Positions 41,851 to 48,984 of a stretch of DNA of 64,000 nucleotides are shown here, in pieces. The translations under genes were made by a program, and so were the position numbers. The notes under the pieces were generated by a model, which searched no databases, was not told where the DNA came from, and was given only the letters and a program-made list of their open reading frames with translations. The first letter of the stretch is position 1. Each line of letters starts with the position of its first letter. This DNA is from JAICKM01 sp035693165 (lineage in GTDB: Bacteria; Chloroflexota; Chloroflexia; QHBQ01; JAICKM01): positions 1 through 64,000 of the forward strand of contig DASSGZ010000499.1 of NCBI GenBank assembly GCA_035693165.1. The letters run 5' to 3'.

Positions 41851-42519
41851 TTAGTCTACGTGCCGCAAAACACCAACGACGCGGCCCTTGATTTCGAGAT
41901 TGTCGGCTTCGGTGAAGATCGGGTCCATCGTCTTGTTGGCCGGCTGCAGGCGCACCCGCCCATCCGGCTCCGGGTAGAACCGCTTGAGCGTAGCTTCCTG
42001 CTCGTTGCGCAGCCAGGCCGCCACCGTCTGCCCGACTTCCGCCGTCTCCTGGGCCAGCACGATCACCACGTCGCCGTCGTTGATCAGTGCGTCGATCATT
42101 GACTCTCCCTTGACGCGCAGAGCGTAGAGGTTTTCCGGATGTGCGGCGTGGCGGCCCAGCAGCATCTGCGTAACGTCGAGCGTGTCCTCGGTGGAGGCGC
42201 GCACGTCTTGCAGCACCGGGATCGGCGAACCTGCGGCGATCGGCGTCGGAGCCACGGGGATGCGGAACACGGCCAAGTTGTTGCGATGGCCGTTGCCGTT
42301 CTCCACCAGCTCGATGGCGCGCGAAATGCCCTTGCCCCGCCGGATCTGTCCGCGCTCTTCCAGCGCCTTGAGGTTGTAATCGACCACCGACGTGGACGAG
42401 ATCCGGGGCTGGAGCCCCTCCTGGATGTCGCGCACGCTGGGCGGAAAGCCGTGGTCGTCGATGAACTTGCGGATAAACTCCAGGATCTTGGTCTGGCGCT
42501 CGGAAATATTCTTTGCCAT
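41851..42519 (-). CDS. lexA: LexA repressor
   Basis: SOS-response repressor, 222 residues. The N-terminal winged helix (about 1-70) has SERQTKILEFIRKFIDDHG and the recognition-helix region FPPSVRDIQEGL. The C-terminal S24 domain has the cleavage site Ala96-Gly97 in PTPIAAGSP, Ser140 in KGESMIDA and Lys179 in EATLKRFY. RecA-DNA would trigger self-cleavage and derepress targets. Its own promoter contains a GAAC-N4-GTTC box, so autoregulation is expected. GGGGAG precedes the ATG. Confidence 0.95.
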   Translation of the reverse strand: MAKNISERQTKILEFIRKFIDDHGFPPSVRDIQEGLQPRISSTSVVDYNLKALEERGQIRRGKGISRAIELVENGNGHRNNLAVFRIPVAPTPIAAGSPIPVLQDVRASTEDTLDVTQMLLGRHAAHPENLYALRVKGESMIDALINDGDVVIVLAQETAEVGQTVAAWLRNEQEATLKRFYPEPDGRVRLQPANKTMDPIFTEADNLEIKGRVVGVLRHVD

Positions 42520-42742
42520 GGTCTCCCCTTCGATCAGTTCGTGTAAGCCGGCTCCTTGCGGCTACACGCGCGGCACGTCGAGTACCCGACCCCTAAGCTA
42601 CATCTACCGATAAGGCGCCAACGCCCGCGTCTCAGGTGCGGGCCGTTGTCGCTGGTTTCCATCAGTCGCCGCCGGCAAAACAGAAAGTGGCATCTCACAA
42701 TGACGGCAACACACATATACAGGGTACAAGGCTACTAGGCTC

Positions 42743-42772
42743 ATCATAGCACAGAACAATCGTTCGTGTCAA
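42743..42772 (-). promoter_or_regulatory. lexA promoter with internal LexA-type SOS box
   Basis: On the minus strand TTGACA (42767-42772) and TATGAT (42743-42748) are 18 bases apart. Between them sits the perfect dyad GAACAATCGTTC (42754-42765), matching the GAAC-N4-GTTC box of Gram-positive LexA proteins. A repressor bound there would block RNA polymerase. Confidence 0.8.
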
Positions 42773-42801
42773 TACTTTTGGCGGCAAAAACCGAACAAGG
42801 G

Positions 42802-42810
42802 TGCTATTAT
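42802..42810 (+). promoter_or_regulatory. Extended -10 promoter for the CvpA-family gene
   Basis: TGC followed by TATTAT (42805-42810). TTGGCG at 42778-42783 is 21 bases upstream, too far for a normal -35, but an extended -10 can compensate. Confidence 0.4.
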
Positions 42811-42967
42811 TATAGAAGCCCGCCCGCGGACGGAACCCGGTTCCATCGGCGGGCCGTTGCGTTACGGCGCTAAAAGCAGTAGAATGACAAAGACCGCAGC
42901 GTACGGACGCTCTGTGCTGCCGGTTTCCCGATGCGCCGACCCTGACCCCAGGCCAAGGAGTTTGCAC

Positions 42968-43615
42968 ATGCCACCAGAGCTAATTCAATTCATCAAAGAC
43001 CTGCATGTGGTGGATATCATCCTGTTCTTGATTATCGTGGGCTTTGCTTTCCTGGGCTTCACGAAGGGGACAGTGAAGCTGTTCATCATCCTGGCGTCCA
43101 TTTATCTGGGCTTCATCATCGCCGCCATCTATTACCTGCCGGTGGCCGACCTGGTGCACAACGTGTTCAATGTCAGCCTGAGTCGCGTAGCCCAGATCAT
43201 CGCCTTCTTGTTGATTAACGTGGTCGTGGCGGTGGTGCTCACGATTCTGCTGTTCCAGTTCTTCGGCCACATTGAGATCGAGGGCCGGGCCGGGGCCTGC
43301 ATCGACCGGCCCATCGGCATGTTGCTGGGCTTCGTCACGGGCATCCTGTTCACGGCGATCCTGGTTATCTTGCTTGAAGTGCCCTACACCCTGTACGAAG
43401 ATCTGCGCCTGGCCGGCGACCAGGCGCCCTTGTTCGGCATCCTCCACGACTGGTTCAGCAACTCGCTGCTCGTGCCGGTGCTGGTCAAGGGCTTACCCAT
43501 CCTCATGGGCAGCATTGCGCCGCTGCTCAACGGGCACGAGCCGCCGATCCTGATCAAACCAACCAGTGAGGCAATGCCGTTCTTAATAGGGCTGGTCGAT
43601 TCGCGGCTGGGCTAA
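42968..43615 (+). CDS. CvpA-family membrane protein
   Basis: 215 residues with four to five membrane helices and the CvpA family pattern: VDIILFLIIVGFAFLGFTKG at the start, a second helix ending YYLPVA, and a long third segment IIAFLLINVVVAVVLTILLF. Members are linked to colicin V production or cell-surface functions; the role is unclear. The start was chosen from AAGGAG 7 bases upstream of the ATG at 42968; the earlier in-frame ATG at 42857 would add an unrelated basic stretch. Confidence 0.8.
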   Translation: MPPELIQFIKDLHVVDIILFLIIVGFAFLGFTKGTVKLFIILASIYLGFIIAAIYYLPVADLVHNVFNVSLSRVAQIIAFLLINVVVAVVLTILLFQFFGHIEIEGRAGACIDRPIGMLLGFVTGILFTAILVILLEVPYTLYEDLRLAGDQAPLFGILHDWFSNSLLVPVLVKGLPILMGSIAPLLNGHEPPILIKPTSEAMPFLIGLVDSRLG

Positions 43616-43735
43616 CCCGGTCCGTAACCGGCGCACTTGCCGGTGTCGTCGCTCGCCCAGGGCGCGCCCGTACCGTCGGGGGCGCCTTTTTCCTGACTTG
43701 CTAATTATCGCGCGTTACTAGAAGGACCCAATCGC

Positions 43736-46318
43736 GTGAACCCTAAGACAATCAACATCCTGGAGCTGCCCAAGGTCCTGGCGCGCCTGGCAGGCTATAC
43801 CGCCTTCAGCGCCAGCCGGACCGCGGCCCAGGCGCTCACGCCCTCGACCGATCTGGCCGAGGTGCGCCGCCGCCAGCAGCACACCACCGAGGCAGTGCGC
43901 CTGCTCGGGCTGCGCCCGGAAATCGGCCTGGGCGGCGTCCACGACATCCGCGACAGCGTGCGGCGCGCCGATCTGGGTGCGGCCCTCGAACCCGGCGAGT
44001 TCCTGGTGATCCAGAGCACGATGGAGGCGGCGCGCGAACTGCGCACGGTCATGCTGCGCACCGAGGAGCAGAAAGGGGGCCTGCCGGTGCTGGCCGGACT
44101 GGCCGGCGGCATCACGCCCCTGCCCCGGCTCGAAACCGCCATCCGTCGCACCTTCGACAAGGACGGCAATATCCCCGACTCGGCCAGCCCGGCGCTAGGC
44201 CGCATCCGCGCCCAGGTGCGGATCGCCCACGACCGGCTGATGAGCAAGCTGCAACAGATCGTCAATTCGAGCAGCGCGTTGCAAGAGCCGATCATCAGCA
44301 TGCGTGGCGACCGCTATGTGGTGCCGGTGAAGGCCGACTTCCGCAGCCAGATGAAGGGCATCGTCCACGACCAGTCGTCCAGCGGCGCCACGCTCTGGGT
44401 GGAACCGATGGCCGTGGTCGAACTGGCGAACGACTGGCGCAAGCTCCAACTGGACGAGCAAGAAGAGATCATGCGCATCCTGCGCGAACTGGCCCGCGAG
44501 GTGGCCGCCGAAGCCGGGCCGCTGACCACCATGGTCGGCATCCTGGCGCAAGTGGACCTGGCGCTGGCCTGCGCCAAGTACAGCGATGCCGTCGGCGGCG
44601 TCGAGCCGGTGCTGGATGTGCCATCGGAGGCCACCGCCCATGCCGGCGACGATAGCAAGCCCTCCGGCGGCGCGCCCGTTCCGCGGCTCATCGCCGGGGG
44701 CGACGTGGAGCCGCGCGGCATTTTGCTGCGCAACGCCCGCCACCCCTTGCTCACCGGCAAAGTCGTGCCCATCAACGTCGAACTGGGCGACCGCTTCCGT
44801 GTGCTGGTCATCACCGGCCCGAACACCGGCGGCAAAACCGTGGCCCTGAAGACCGTCGGCCTGCTGACGCTCATGGCAATGTGCGGCATGCACATCCCCG
44901 CCGACACCGGCTCGCGCCTGCTGGTGGTCGAGCGCATCTTCGCGGACATCGGTGACGAGCAGTCCATCGAGCAGAGCCTGAGCACCTTCTCGTCGCACAT
45001 GTCGAACATCATCAGCATCCTGAAGGAGCTGAACAACCGTAGCCTGGTGCTGTTCGACGAGTTGGGCGCGGGCACCGACCCGCAGGAGGGCGCCGCCCTG
45101 GCCCGCGCGCTGATCGAGCACCTGCTGTACAGCGGCGCGCTGGCGATCTGCACCACGCACTACTCCGAGTTGAAGGCTTTCGCCTACTCCACGCCGGGCG
45201 TGGAGAACGCCTCGGTGGAGTTCGATGTCGAGACGCTGGCGCCCACCTACAAGCTGACCGTGGGCCTGCCGGGGCGCTCGAACGCGCTGGCAATCGCCAC
45301 CCGCCTGGGCCTCTCGCGCGACCTGGTGGCCCAGGCCCAGCGCTTCCTCAACCCGGAAGACATACACGTCGAGAATCTGCTGGAAGGCATCCGCCGCGAA
45401 CGGGAGCAAGCCGGCGAGGAGCGCGCCGCCACCGAGCGCGCCCGCCGCGAGATGGAGGCCCGCCGCCGCGACCTGGAGCGCCAGTTACGCGACATCGACC
45501 GGCTGAAGCAGGAGGCGCTGGTCGAAGCCCGCGCCCAGGCCGAGGACGAACTGGCCGAACTGCGTGACCTGATCCGGAGGGTGCGTATCGAGAGCGAATC
45601 GAGCGCGCTGACCCGCGAGTGGGTGCAGCAACAGGCCCAGCGGCTGGAAAGCGCGCAAAAAGAGCTACGCACGCGCAACCGCCGCAAGGCCGCCACCCCA
45701 TCGGTGCCCACCGCGCCCGCGCCGGCGCCCGTCGCGCCGTTGCGGCCCGGCGACCGGGTCTATGTGCCGTCGTTCGACGCCGAGGGCGAGGTGCTGACCG
45801 CGCCCGACGCCAACAACACGGCGGAGGTGCAGTTGGGTGCCTTCAAGCTGCGCGTGAAAGTGGACGACATGGAGCGCGTGGGCCAGACCGGCGACGGCTG
45901 GACCTGGCGCACCAGCGACGGCGGCGCCGGCGAGGAGGCCGCTCGCTCCGGCGGCGTGCGCGCCTGGGGCAGCGAGGCGGCGCCCCGGCGCGGCGGCCGC
46001 GCCGAGACGGTCACGGCGTCCTCGCTGATGCAGCGCGCGGCGGCGGCCCAGGTGCCGATGGAGATCGATCTGCGCGGCTACCGCGCCGAGGAGATCGAGC
46101 CGGCGCTCGACCCCTACCTGCAAGACGCCGCGCTGGCCGGGATGCCGATGGTGCGCATCATCCACGGCAAGGGCACGGGCGTGCTGCGCCAGGTGACGCG
46201 CGACATCCTCAAAAAGCACCCGCTGGTGCGCGGCTGGGCGCCCGGCCCGGTCGAGCAAGGCGGCGAAGGCGTCACCCTGGCCTACTTCGATAAGCCCCCG
46301 GCGGCGAGTGATCAGTGA
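43736..46318 (+). CDS. mutS2: DNA mismatch-binding ATPase MutS2
   Basis: 860 residues with the MutS2 layout: a MutS core clamp-like region (about 1-330), the ABC ATPase (Walker A GPNTGGKT at 361-368, LFDELGAGTDPQEG Walker B/D-loop), a long coiled coil (about 540-650), and a C-terminal Smr endonuclease domain (about 775-855) with EIDLRGYRAEEIE and IIHGKGTGVLR. MutS2 suppresses recombination and rescues collided ribosomes in other bacteria. The GTG at 43736 is preceded by GAAGGA and gives the usual start MNPKTINILELPK. A perfect hairpin follows the gene. Confidence 0.97.
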   Translation: MNPKTINILELPKVLARLAGYTAFSASRTAAQALTPSTDLAEVRRRQQHTTEAVRLLGLRPEIGLGGVHDIRDSVRRADLGAALEPGEFLVIQSTMEAARELRTVMLRTEEQKGGLPVLAGLAGGITPLPRLETAIRRTFDKDGNIPDSASPALGRIRAQVRIAHDRLMSKLQQIVNSSSALQEPIISMRGDRYVVPVKADFRSQMKGIVHDQSSSGATLWVEPMAVVELANDWRKLQLDEQEEIMRILRELAREVAAEAGPLTTMVGILAQVDLALACAKYSDAVGGVEPVLDVPSEATAHAGDDSKPSGGAPVPRLIAGGDVEPRGILLRNARHPLLTGKVVPINVELGDRFRVLVITGPNTGGKTVALKTVGLLTLMAMCGMHIPADTGSRLLVVERIFADIGDEQSIEQSLSTFSSHMSNIISILKELNNRSLVLFDELGAGTDPQEGAALARALIEHLLYSGALAICTTHYSELKAFAYSTPGVENASVEFDVETLAPTYKLTVGLPGRSNALAIATRLGLSRDLVAQAQRFLNPEDIHVENLLEGIRREREQAGEERAATERARREMEARRRDLERQLRDIDRLKQEALVEARAQAEDELAELRDLIRRVRIESESSALTREWVQQQAQRLESAQKELRTRNRRKAATPSVPTAPAPAPVAPLRPGDRVYVPSFDAEGEVLTAPDANNTAEVQLGAFKLRVKVDDMERVGQTGDGWTWRTSDGGAGEEAARSGGVRAWGSEAAPRRGGRAETVTASSLMQRAAAAQVPMEIDLRGYRAEEIEPALDPYLQDAALAGMPMVRIIHGKGTGVLRQVTRDILKKHPLVRGWAPGPVEQGGEGVTLAYFDKPPAASDQ

Positions 46319-46370
46319 TGTGCTACGCACCGCTGCGCGATCGGTGGTCAGTATTCAGTATCAGTTGTGA

Positions 46371-46411
46371 CAAGGGGCGGCGCCGTATTCTACAAACAGC
46401 GCCGCCCCTTG
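46371..46411. terminator. Hairpin terminator after mutS2
   Basis: CAAGGGGCGGCGC (46371-46383) pairs perfectly with GCGCCGCCCCTTG (46399-46411) around a 15-base loop. It lies about 50 bases after the mutS2 stop; no T-run follows. The sequence just before it is a short tandem TCAGTAT-type repeat. Confidence 0.6.
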
Positions 46412-46445
46412 CCGTGTGTGGAAGCGCGAGATCTTGAGGTTTAGG

Positions 46446-46682
46446 ATGCCCTTTCGTGAACTGGACACGATACGCATCGTCCGACTTCTGCGGGATAATC
46501 GCGAGTATAGCGGAACACCAGGGCTAAACCGATCACCACGGATTGGAGATGTGGGCACGATTGTGCATGTCCATGATCCGCACGGGCCGTACTCTGTCGA
46601 ATGTGTGAATGCGGAGGGTTATACGGTCTGGCTGGCTGATTTCGCGGCAGAAGAGATAGAGCCGTTTCAAGTCACCGGTTAA
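46446..46682 (+). CDS. DUF4926-family small protein
   Basis: 78 residues. The pattern FRELDTIRIVRLL, then GDVGTIVHVHDP and a YSVECVNAEGYTV strand matches the DUF4926 family, short beta-barrel proteins of unknown function often found beside toxin-antitoxin genes or nucleotidyltransferases. The ATG at 46446 follows TTGAGG; a longer frame from 46416 lacks a ribosome site. Its TAA stop overlaps the stop of the convergent LCP gene by 3 of 4 bases (TTAA, 46679-46682). Confidence 0.65.
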   Translation: MPFRELDTIRIVRLLRDNREYSGTPGLNRSPRIGDVGTIVHVHDPHGPYSVECVNAEGYTVWLADFAAEEIEPFQVTG

Positions 46683-48097
46683 GGCACCGGCGGCGGGCCG
46701 AAGCCGGGGAGTTGGCCCGCGTAGGCGCCGCGGGCGAAGAACCAGTCCAGCAGGCGGTGCGCGGGGCCAAGTTGCAGGCCGAGGTTGCTGGTGCCCGCGA
46801 TGGGGTAGACGGTGTTATAGTCGAACTGCGCGGTGTAGAGCGAGTCCGGGCCGAGTTGCGTGGCGAGTTGCGTGGCGAGTTGGGCCAGCGCGAACTGCTG
46901 CTCGGGCGGGATGTTGGTCTCCACCGCGTCGCCAAGCTGGTTTAGCAACGCGGGATAGCGCGGCAGCATATTGACCGCGGCTAGCTTACTCTGCAACGCG
47001 CGGATCACCTGCTGCTGGCGCCCGATGCGCGCGAAGTCGCTGTCGCCGTGGCGGGTGCGCGCATATTGCAGCGCCTGCGCCCCATCCATGTGCTGGAACC
47101 CGGCATCGAAGTGGATGTGCATGTAGCTGTAATTCGGCCCCGGATAGGCCGGGTCGTCAATCGGAGCAGGCACATCGATATCCACGCCGCCCGCCGCGTC
47201 GATGATCTTCTCGAACCCCGCGAAGTTCAGCGCCACGTAGTAGTCAATCGGCACATTCAGCAACTGGCTGACGGTGGGCAGCGCCAGGCCCGGCCCGCCG
47301 CCCGGCAAGCGGTAGGCTTCGCCCAGGAAGTAGGCGGCGTTGATCTTCTGCCAGCCGTAGCCGGGCACCAGCACCTGGAGGTCGCGCGGGATGCCGAGGA
47401 CGCCGACCCGCTTGGCCGCCGGGTCCACGCTGACCACCATCAGCGTATCGCTGCGCGACGGCTCGCCCGCTTCCTCGGGCCGCTTGTCGGTGCCCAGCAC
47501 CAGGATGTTGAAGCGCCCGGAGGGCAGCAAGGCAGCCGCAGTCGCCACCGCATCGGGGGTGGGACTCGGCAGCGCCGTAGCGAACGGTTGGGCGGGCACA
47601 TCCAGCCCGCTCGGCTCGGTCGGCATGGGCGCAGCCAACGGCGGCCCGGCCATGCTCGGCGCGGTGGGCGCCGCGGCAGCGACGACGGTGGGCGGCGGGG
47701 GCGCGGGGGGCAGGGCACGGTAGATGCGATGCGAGACCGACCAGGCCGTATAGCCCAGCAGCGCCGTGTAGGCCAGGATGATCATCAGGGCCACCAGCAG
47801 ACCGCCCGCCGCCCAGCGCCACGCCGACGACCGCGGCGCCGGATGACCCAGCATGGCCTGGCGCTCGACCTGCACGGGTAGCTTCGCGCCCACCGCGCGG
47901 GGCACCGGCGCCGGGACCGCCTGGCGCGCCAGCGCGGCGCGGGCCAGTTCATCCCGGCGAAACGCGGCGTAGAGGCGGCCGCAGCGCGGGCAGGCGGCGA
48001 TATGCGTGCGGATGGGGTCCACGTCCCCGGCAGCAAGCGTACCGTCCAGCAACGCCGGCAACGCGCGCCGCACATCCGCGCAGGCTATCTCCGCCAT
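46679..48097 (-). CDS. LCP-family protein with N-terminal zinc-finger domain
   Basis: 472 residues. Residues 1-50 form an anti-sigma-type zinc-finger (ZAS, zf-HC2): Cys6 and His32-x3-Cys36-x2-Cys39. One membrane helix (about 96-118) leads to a Pro-rich stalk and then an LCP catalytic domain (about 190-370) with SDTLMVVSVD and GIPRDLQV, the INAAYFLGE segment, and QYARTRHGDSDF with conserved Arg residues. LCP enzymes attach polymers to peptidoglycan. A cytoplasmic ZAS domain on an LCP protein is an uncommon combination that suggests sigma-factor control. No sigma factor gene is adjacent. Confidence 0.85.
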   Translation of the reverse strand: MAEIACADVRRALPALLDGTLAAGDVDPIRTHIAACPRCGRLYAAFRRDELARAALARQAVPAPVPRAVGAKLPVQVERQAMLGHPAPRSSAWRWAAGGLLVALMIILAYTALLGYTAWSVSHRIYRALPPAPPPPTVVAAAAPTAPSMAGPPLAAPMPTEPSGLDVPAQPFATALPSPTPDAVATAAALLPSGRFNILVLGTDKRPEEAGEPSRSDTLMVVSVDPAAKRVGVLGIPRDLQVLVPGYGWQKINAAYFLGEAYRLPGGGPGLALPTVSQLLNVPIDYYVALNFAGFEKIIDAAGGVDIDVPAPIDDPAYPGPNYSYMHIHFDAGFQHMDGAQALQYARTRHGDSDFARIGRQQQVIRALQSKLAAVNMLPRYPALLNQLGDAVETNIPPEQQFALAQLATQLATQLGPDSLYTAQFDYNTVYPIAGTSNLGLQLGPAHRLLDWFFARGAYAGQLPGFGPPPVP

Positions 48098-48243
48098 CGA
48101 ACCTCGCTTCGTCCTCTCTGTATATTGGTCGTTCTATCAGGATATACGATCTCTCCTGTTATATTTAGATGCATGGCGCGGCCAAATGTTACGCACCGGG
48201 GCCAAAAGGCAAGCGAGCGCACATATACATCCGGGCAATCGTA

Positions 48244-48249
48244 TATAAT
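48244..48249 (+). promoter_or_regulatory. -10 box upstream of the DUF1684 gene
   Basis: A perfect TATAAT with no recognisable -35. It lies about 88 bases before the ATG at 48337. The whole 48098-48336 stretch is AT-richer than the neighbourhood and would also carry the promoter of the divergent LCP gene. Confidence 0.35.
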
Positions 48250-48336
48250 ATAGAGGCAGCCAAGCGAGGACGCTGCCGGTCGGGTCGCAGCCAGGGCGCT
48301 GCGGATAGCCCCGGCCACCGAAAGGAGTAACCACCG

Positions 48337-48909
48337 ATGACCACACAGGCCGGCGAAAATCAGGACATCGTGCGCCGCCAGATCGAAGCATTCCGCCGCC
48401 AGAAGGACAAGTGGATGCAGGAGTCCCCGGACTCGCCGCTGGAGCACCACCAGCGCCACACCTTCAGCGGACTCAACTACTATCCCATCGATTTCACCTA
48501 CCGCGTGAAGGCGACGATGAACCGCGACGCCCAGCCGCACACCATCCAGATCCAGACGACGACGGGCGATTGGCGCGAGTACAACCACTACGGCGTGCTG
48601 GCGTTCGAGTTGAACGGGCAGCCGCTCAAGCTGAACGTCTACCAGCCCGTGGGCGACAAGGCGCACAGCGCCAGCAAAGAGCTGTTCGTGCCCTTCCGCG
48701 ACCGCACCGCGCCGAAGGAAACCTATGGCGCAGGCCGCTACCTGGATCTGCGGGCGCTGGACGAGGGCCAGGATTACCTGCTCGACTTCAACCGGGCCTA
48801 CAATCCCTGGTGCGCTTACAGCCCCAACTATAGCTGCACCATCCCGCCGCCCGCCAACCACCTGCCGGTGGAGGTCCGGGCCGGCGAAAAGCTGTACGAG
48901 GAACATTAA
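48337..48909 (+). CDS. DUF1684-family protein
   Basis: 190 residues matching the DUF1684 pattern: an N-terminal EAFRRQKDKWM helix, GLNYYPIDFTYRVKA, the glycine-rich strand with FVPFRDRTAPKETYGAGRYLDL, and the final DFNRAYNPWCAYSPNYSCTIPPPANHLPV, which is the family's hallmark Asn/Pro/Cys segment. Function unknown; the fold is thought to be beta-rich. AAAGGAG lies 11 bases before the ATG. A GC-rich hairpin follows the gene. Confidence 0.85.
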   Translation: MTTQAGENQDIVRRQIEAFRRQKDKWMQESPDSPLEHHQRHTFSGLNYYPIDFTYRVKATMNRDAQPHTIQIQTTTGDWREYNHYGVLAFELNGQPLKLNVYQPVGDKAHSASKELFVPFRDRTAPKETYGAGRYLDLRALDEGQDYLLDFNRAYNPWCAYSPNYSCTIPPPANHLPVEVRAGEKLYEEH

Positions 48910-48927
48910 TCCTGCATCAGCCGGCAC

Positions 48928-48954
48928 AGCGGCGCGGATCGTCTCCGCGCCGCT
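48928..48954. terminator. Hairpin after the DUF1684 gene
   Basis: AGCGGCGCGGA (48928-48938) pairs with TCCGCGCCGCT (48944-48954) around a 5-base loop. No long T-run follows (TGCTGTT), so strength is uncertain. Confidence 0.55.
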
Positions 48955-48984
48955 GCTGTTGCCGGCCCCCTAGACGGAGTGCCC

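Larger units (their letters stand above)
42520..42967. other. Divergent region between lexA and the CvpA-family gene
   Basis: About 450 bases. The minus-strand lexA promoter with its LexA box lies near 42743-42772, leaving a lexA leader of about 215 bases. That leader holds a hairpin with arms at 42541-42550 and 42560-42568 (one bulged base). A plus-strand extended -10 lies at 42802-42810. No gene is supported in the stretch. Confidence 0.6.

Noticed and set aside
48002..48253. Two short plus-strand frames upstream of the DUF1684 gene
   Set aside because: They overlap the LCP start and its upstream region, share no domain, and end in the -10 box region.
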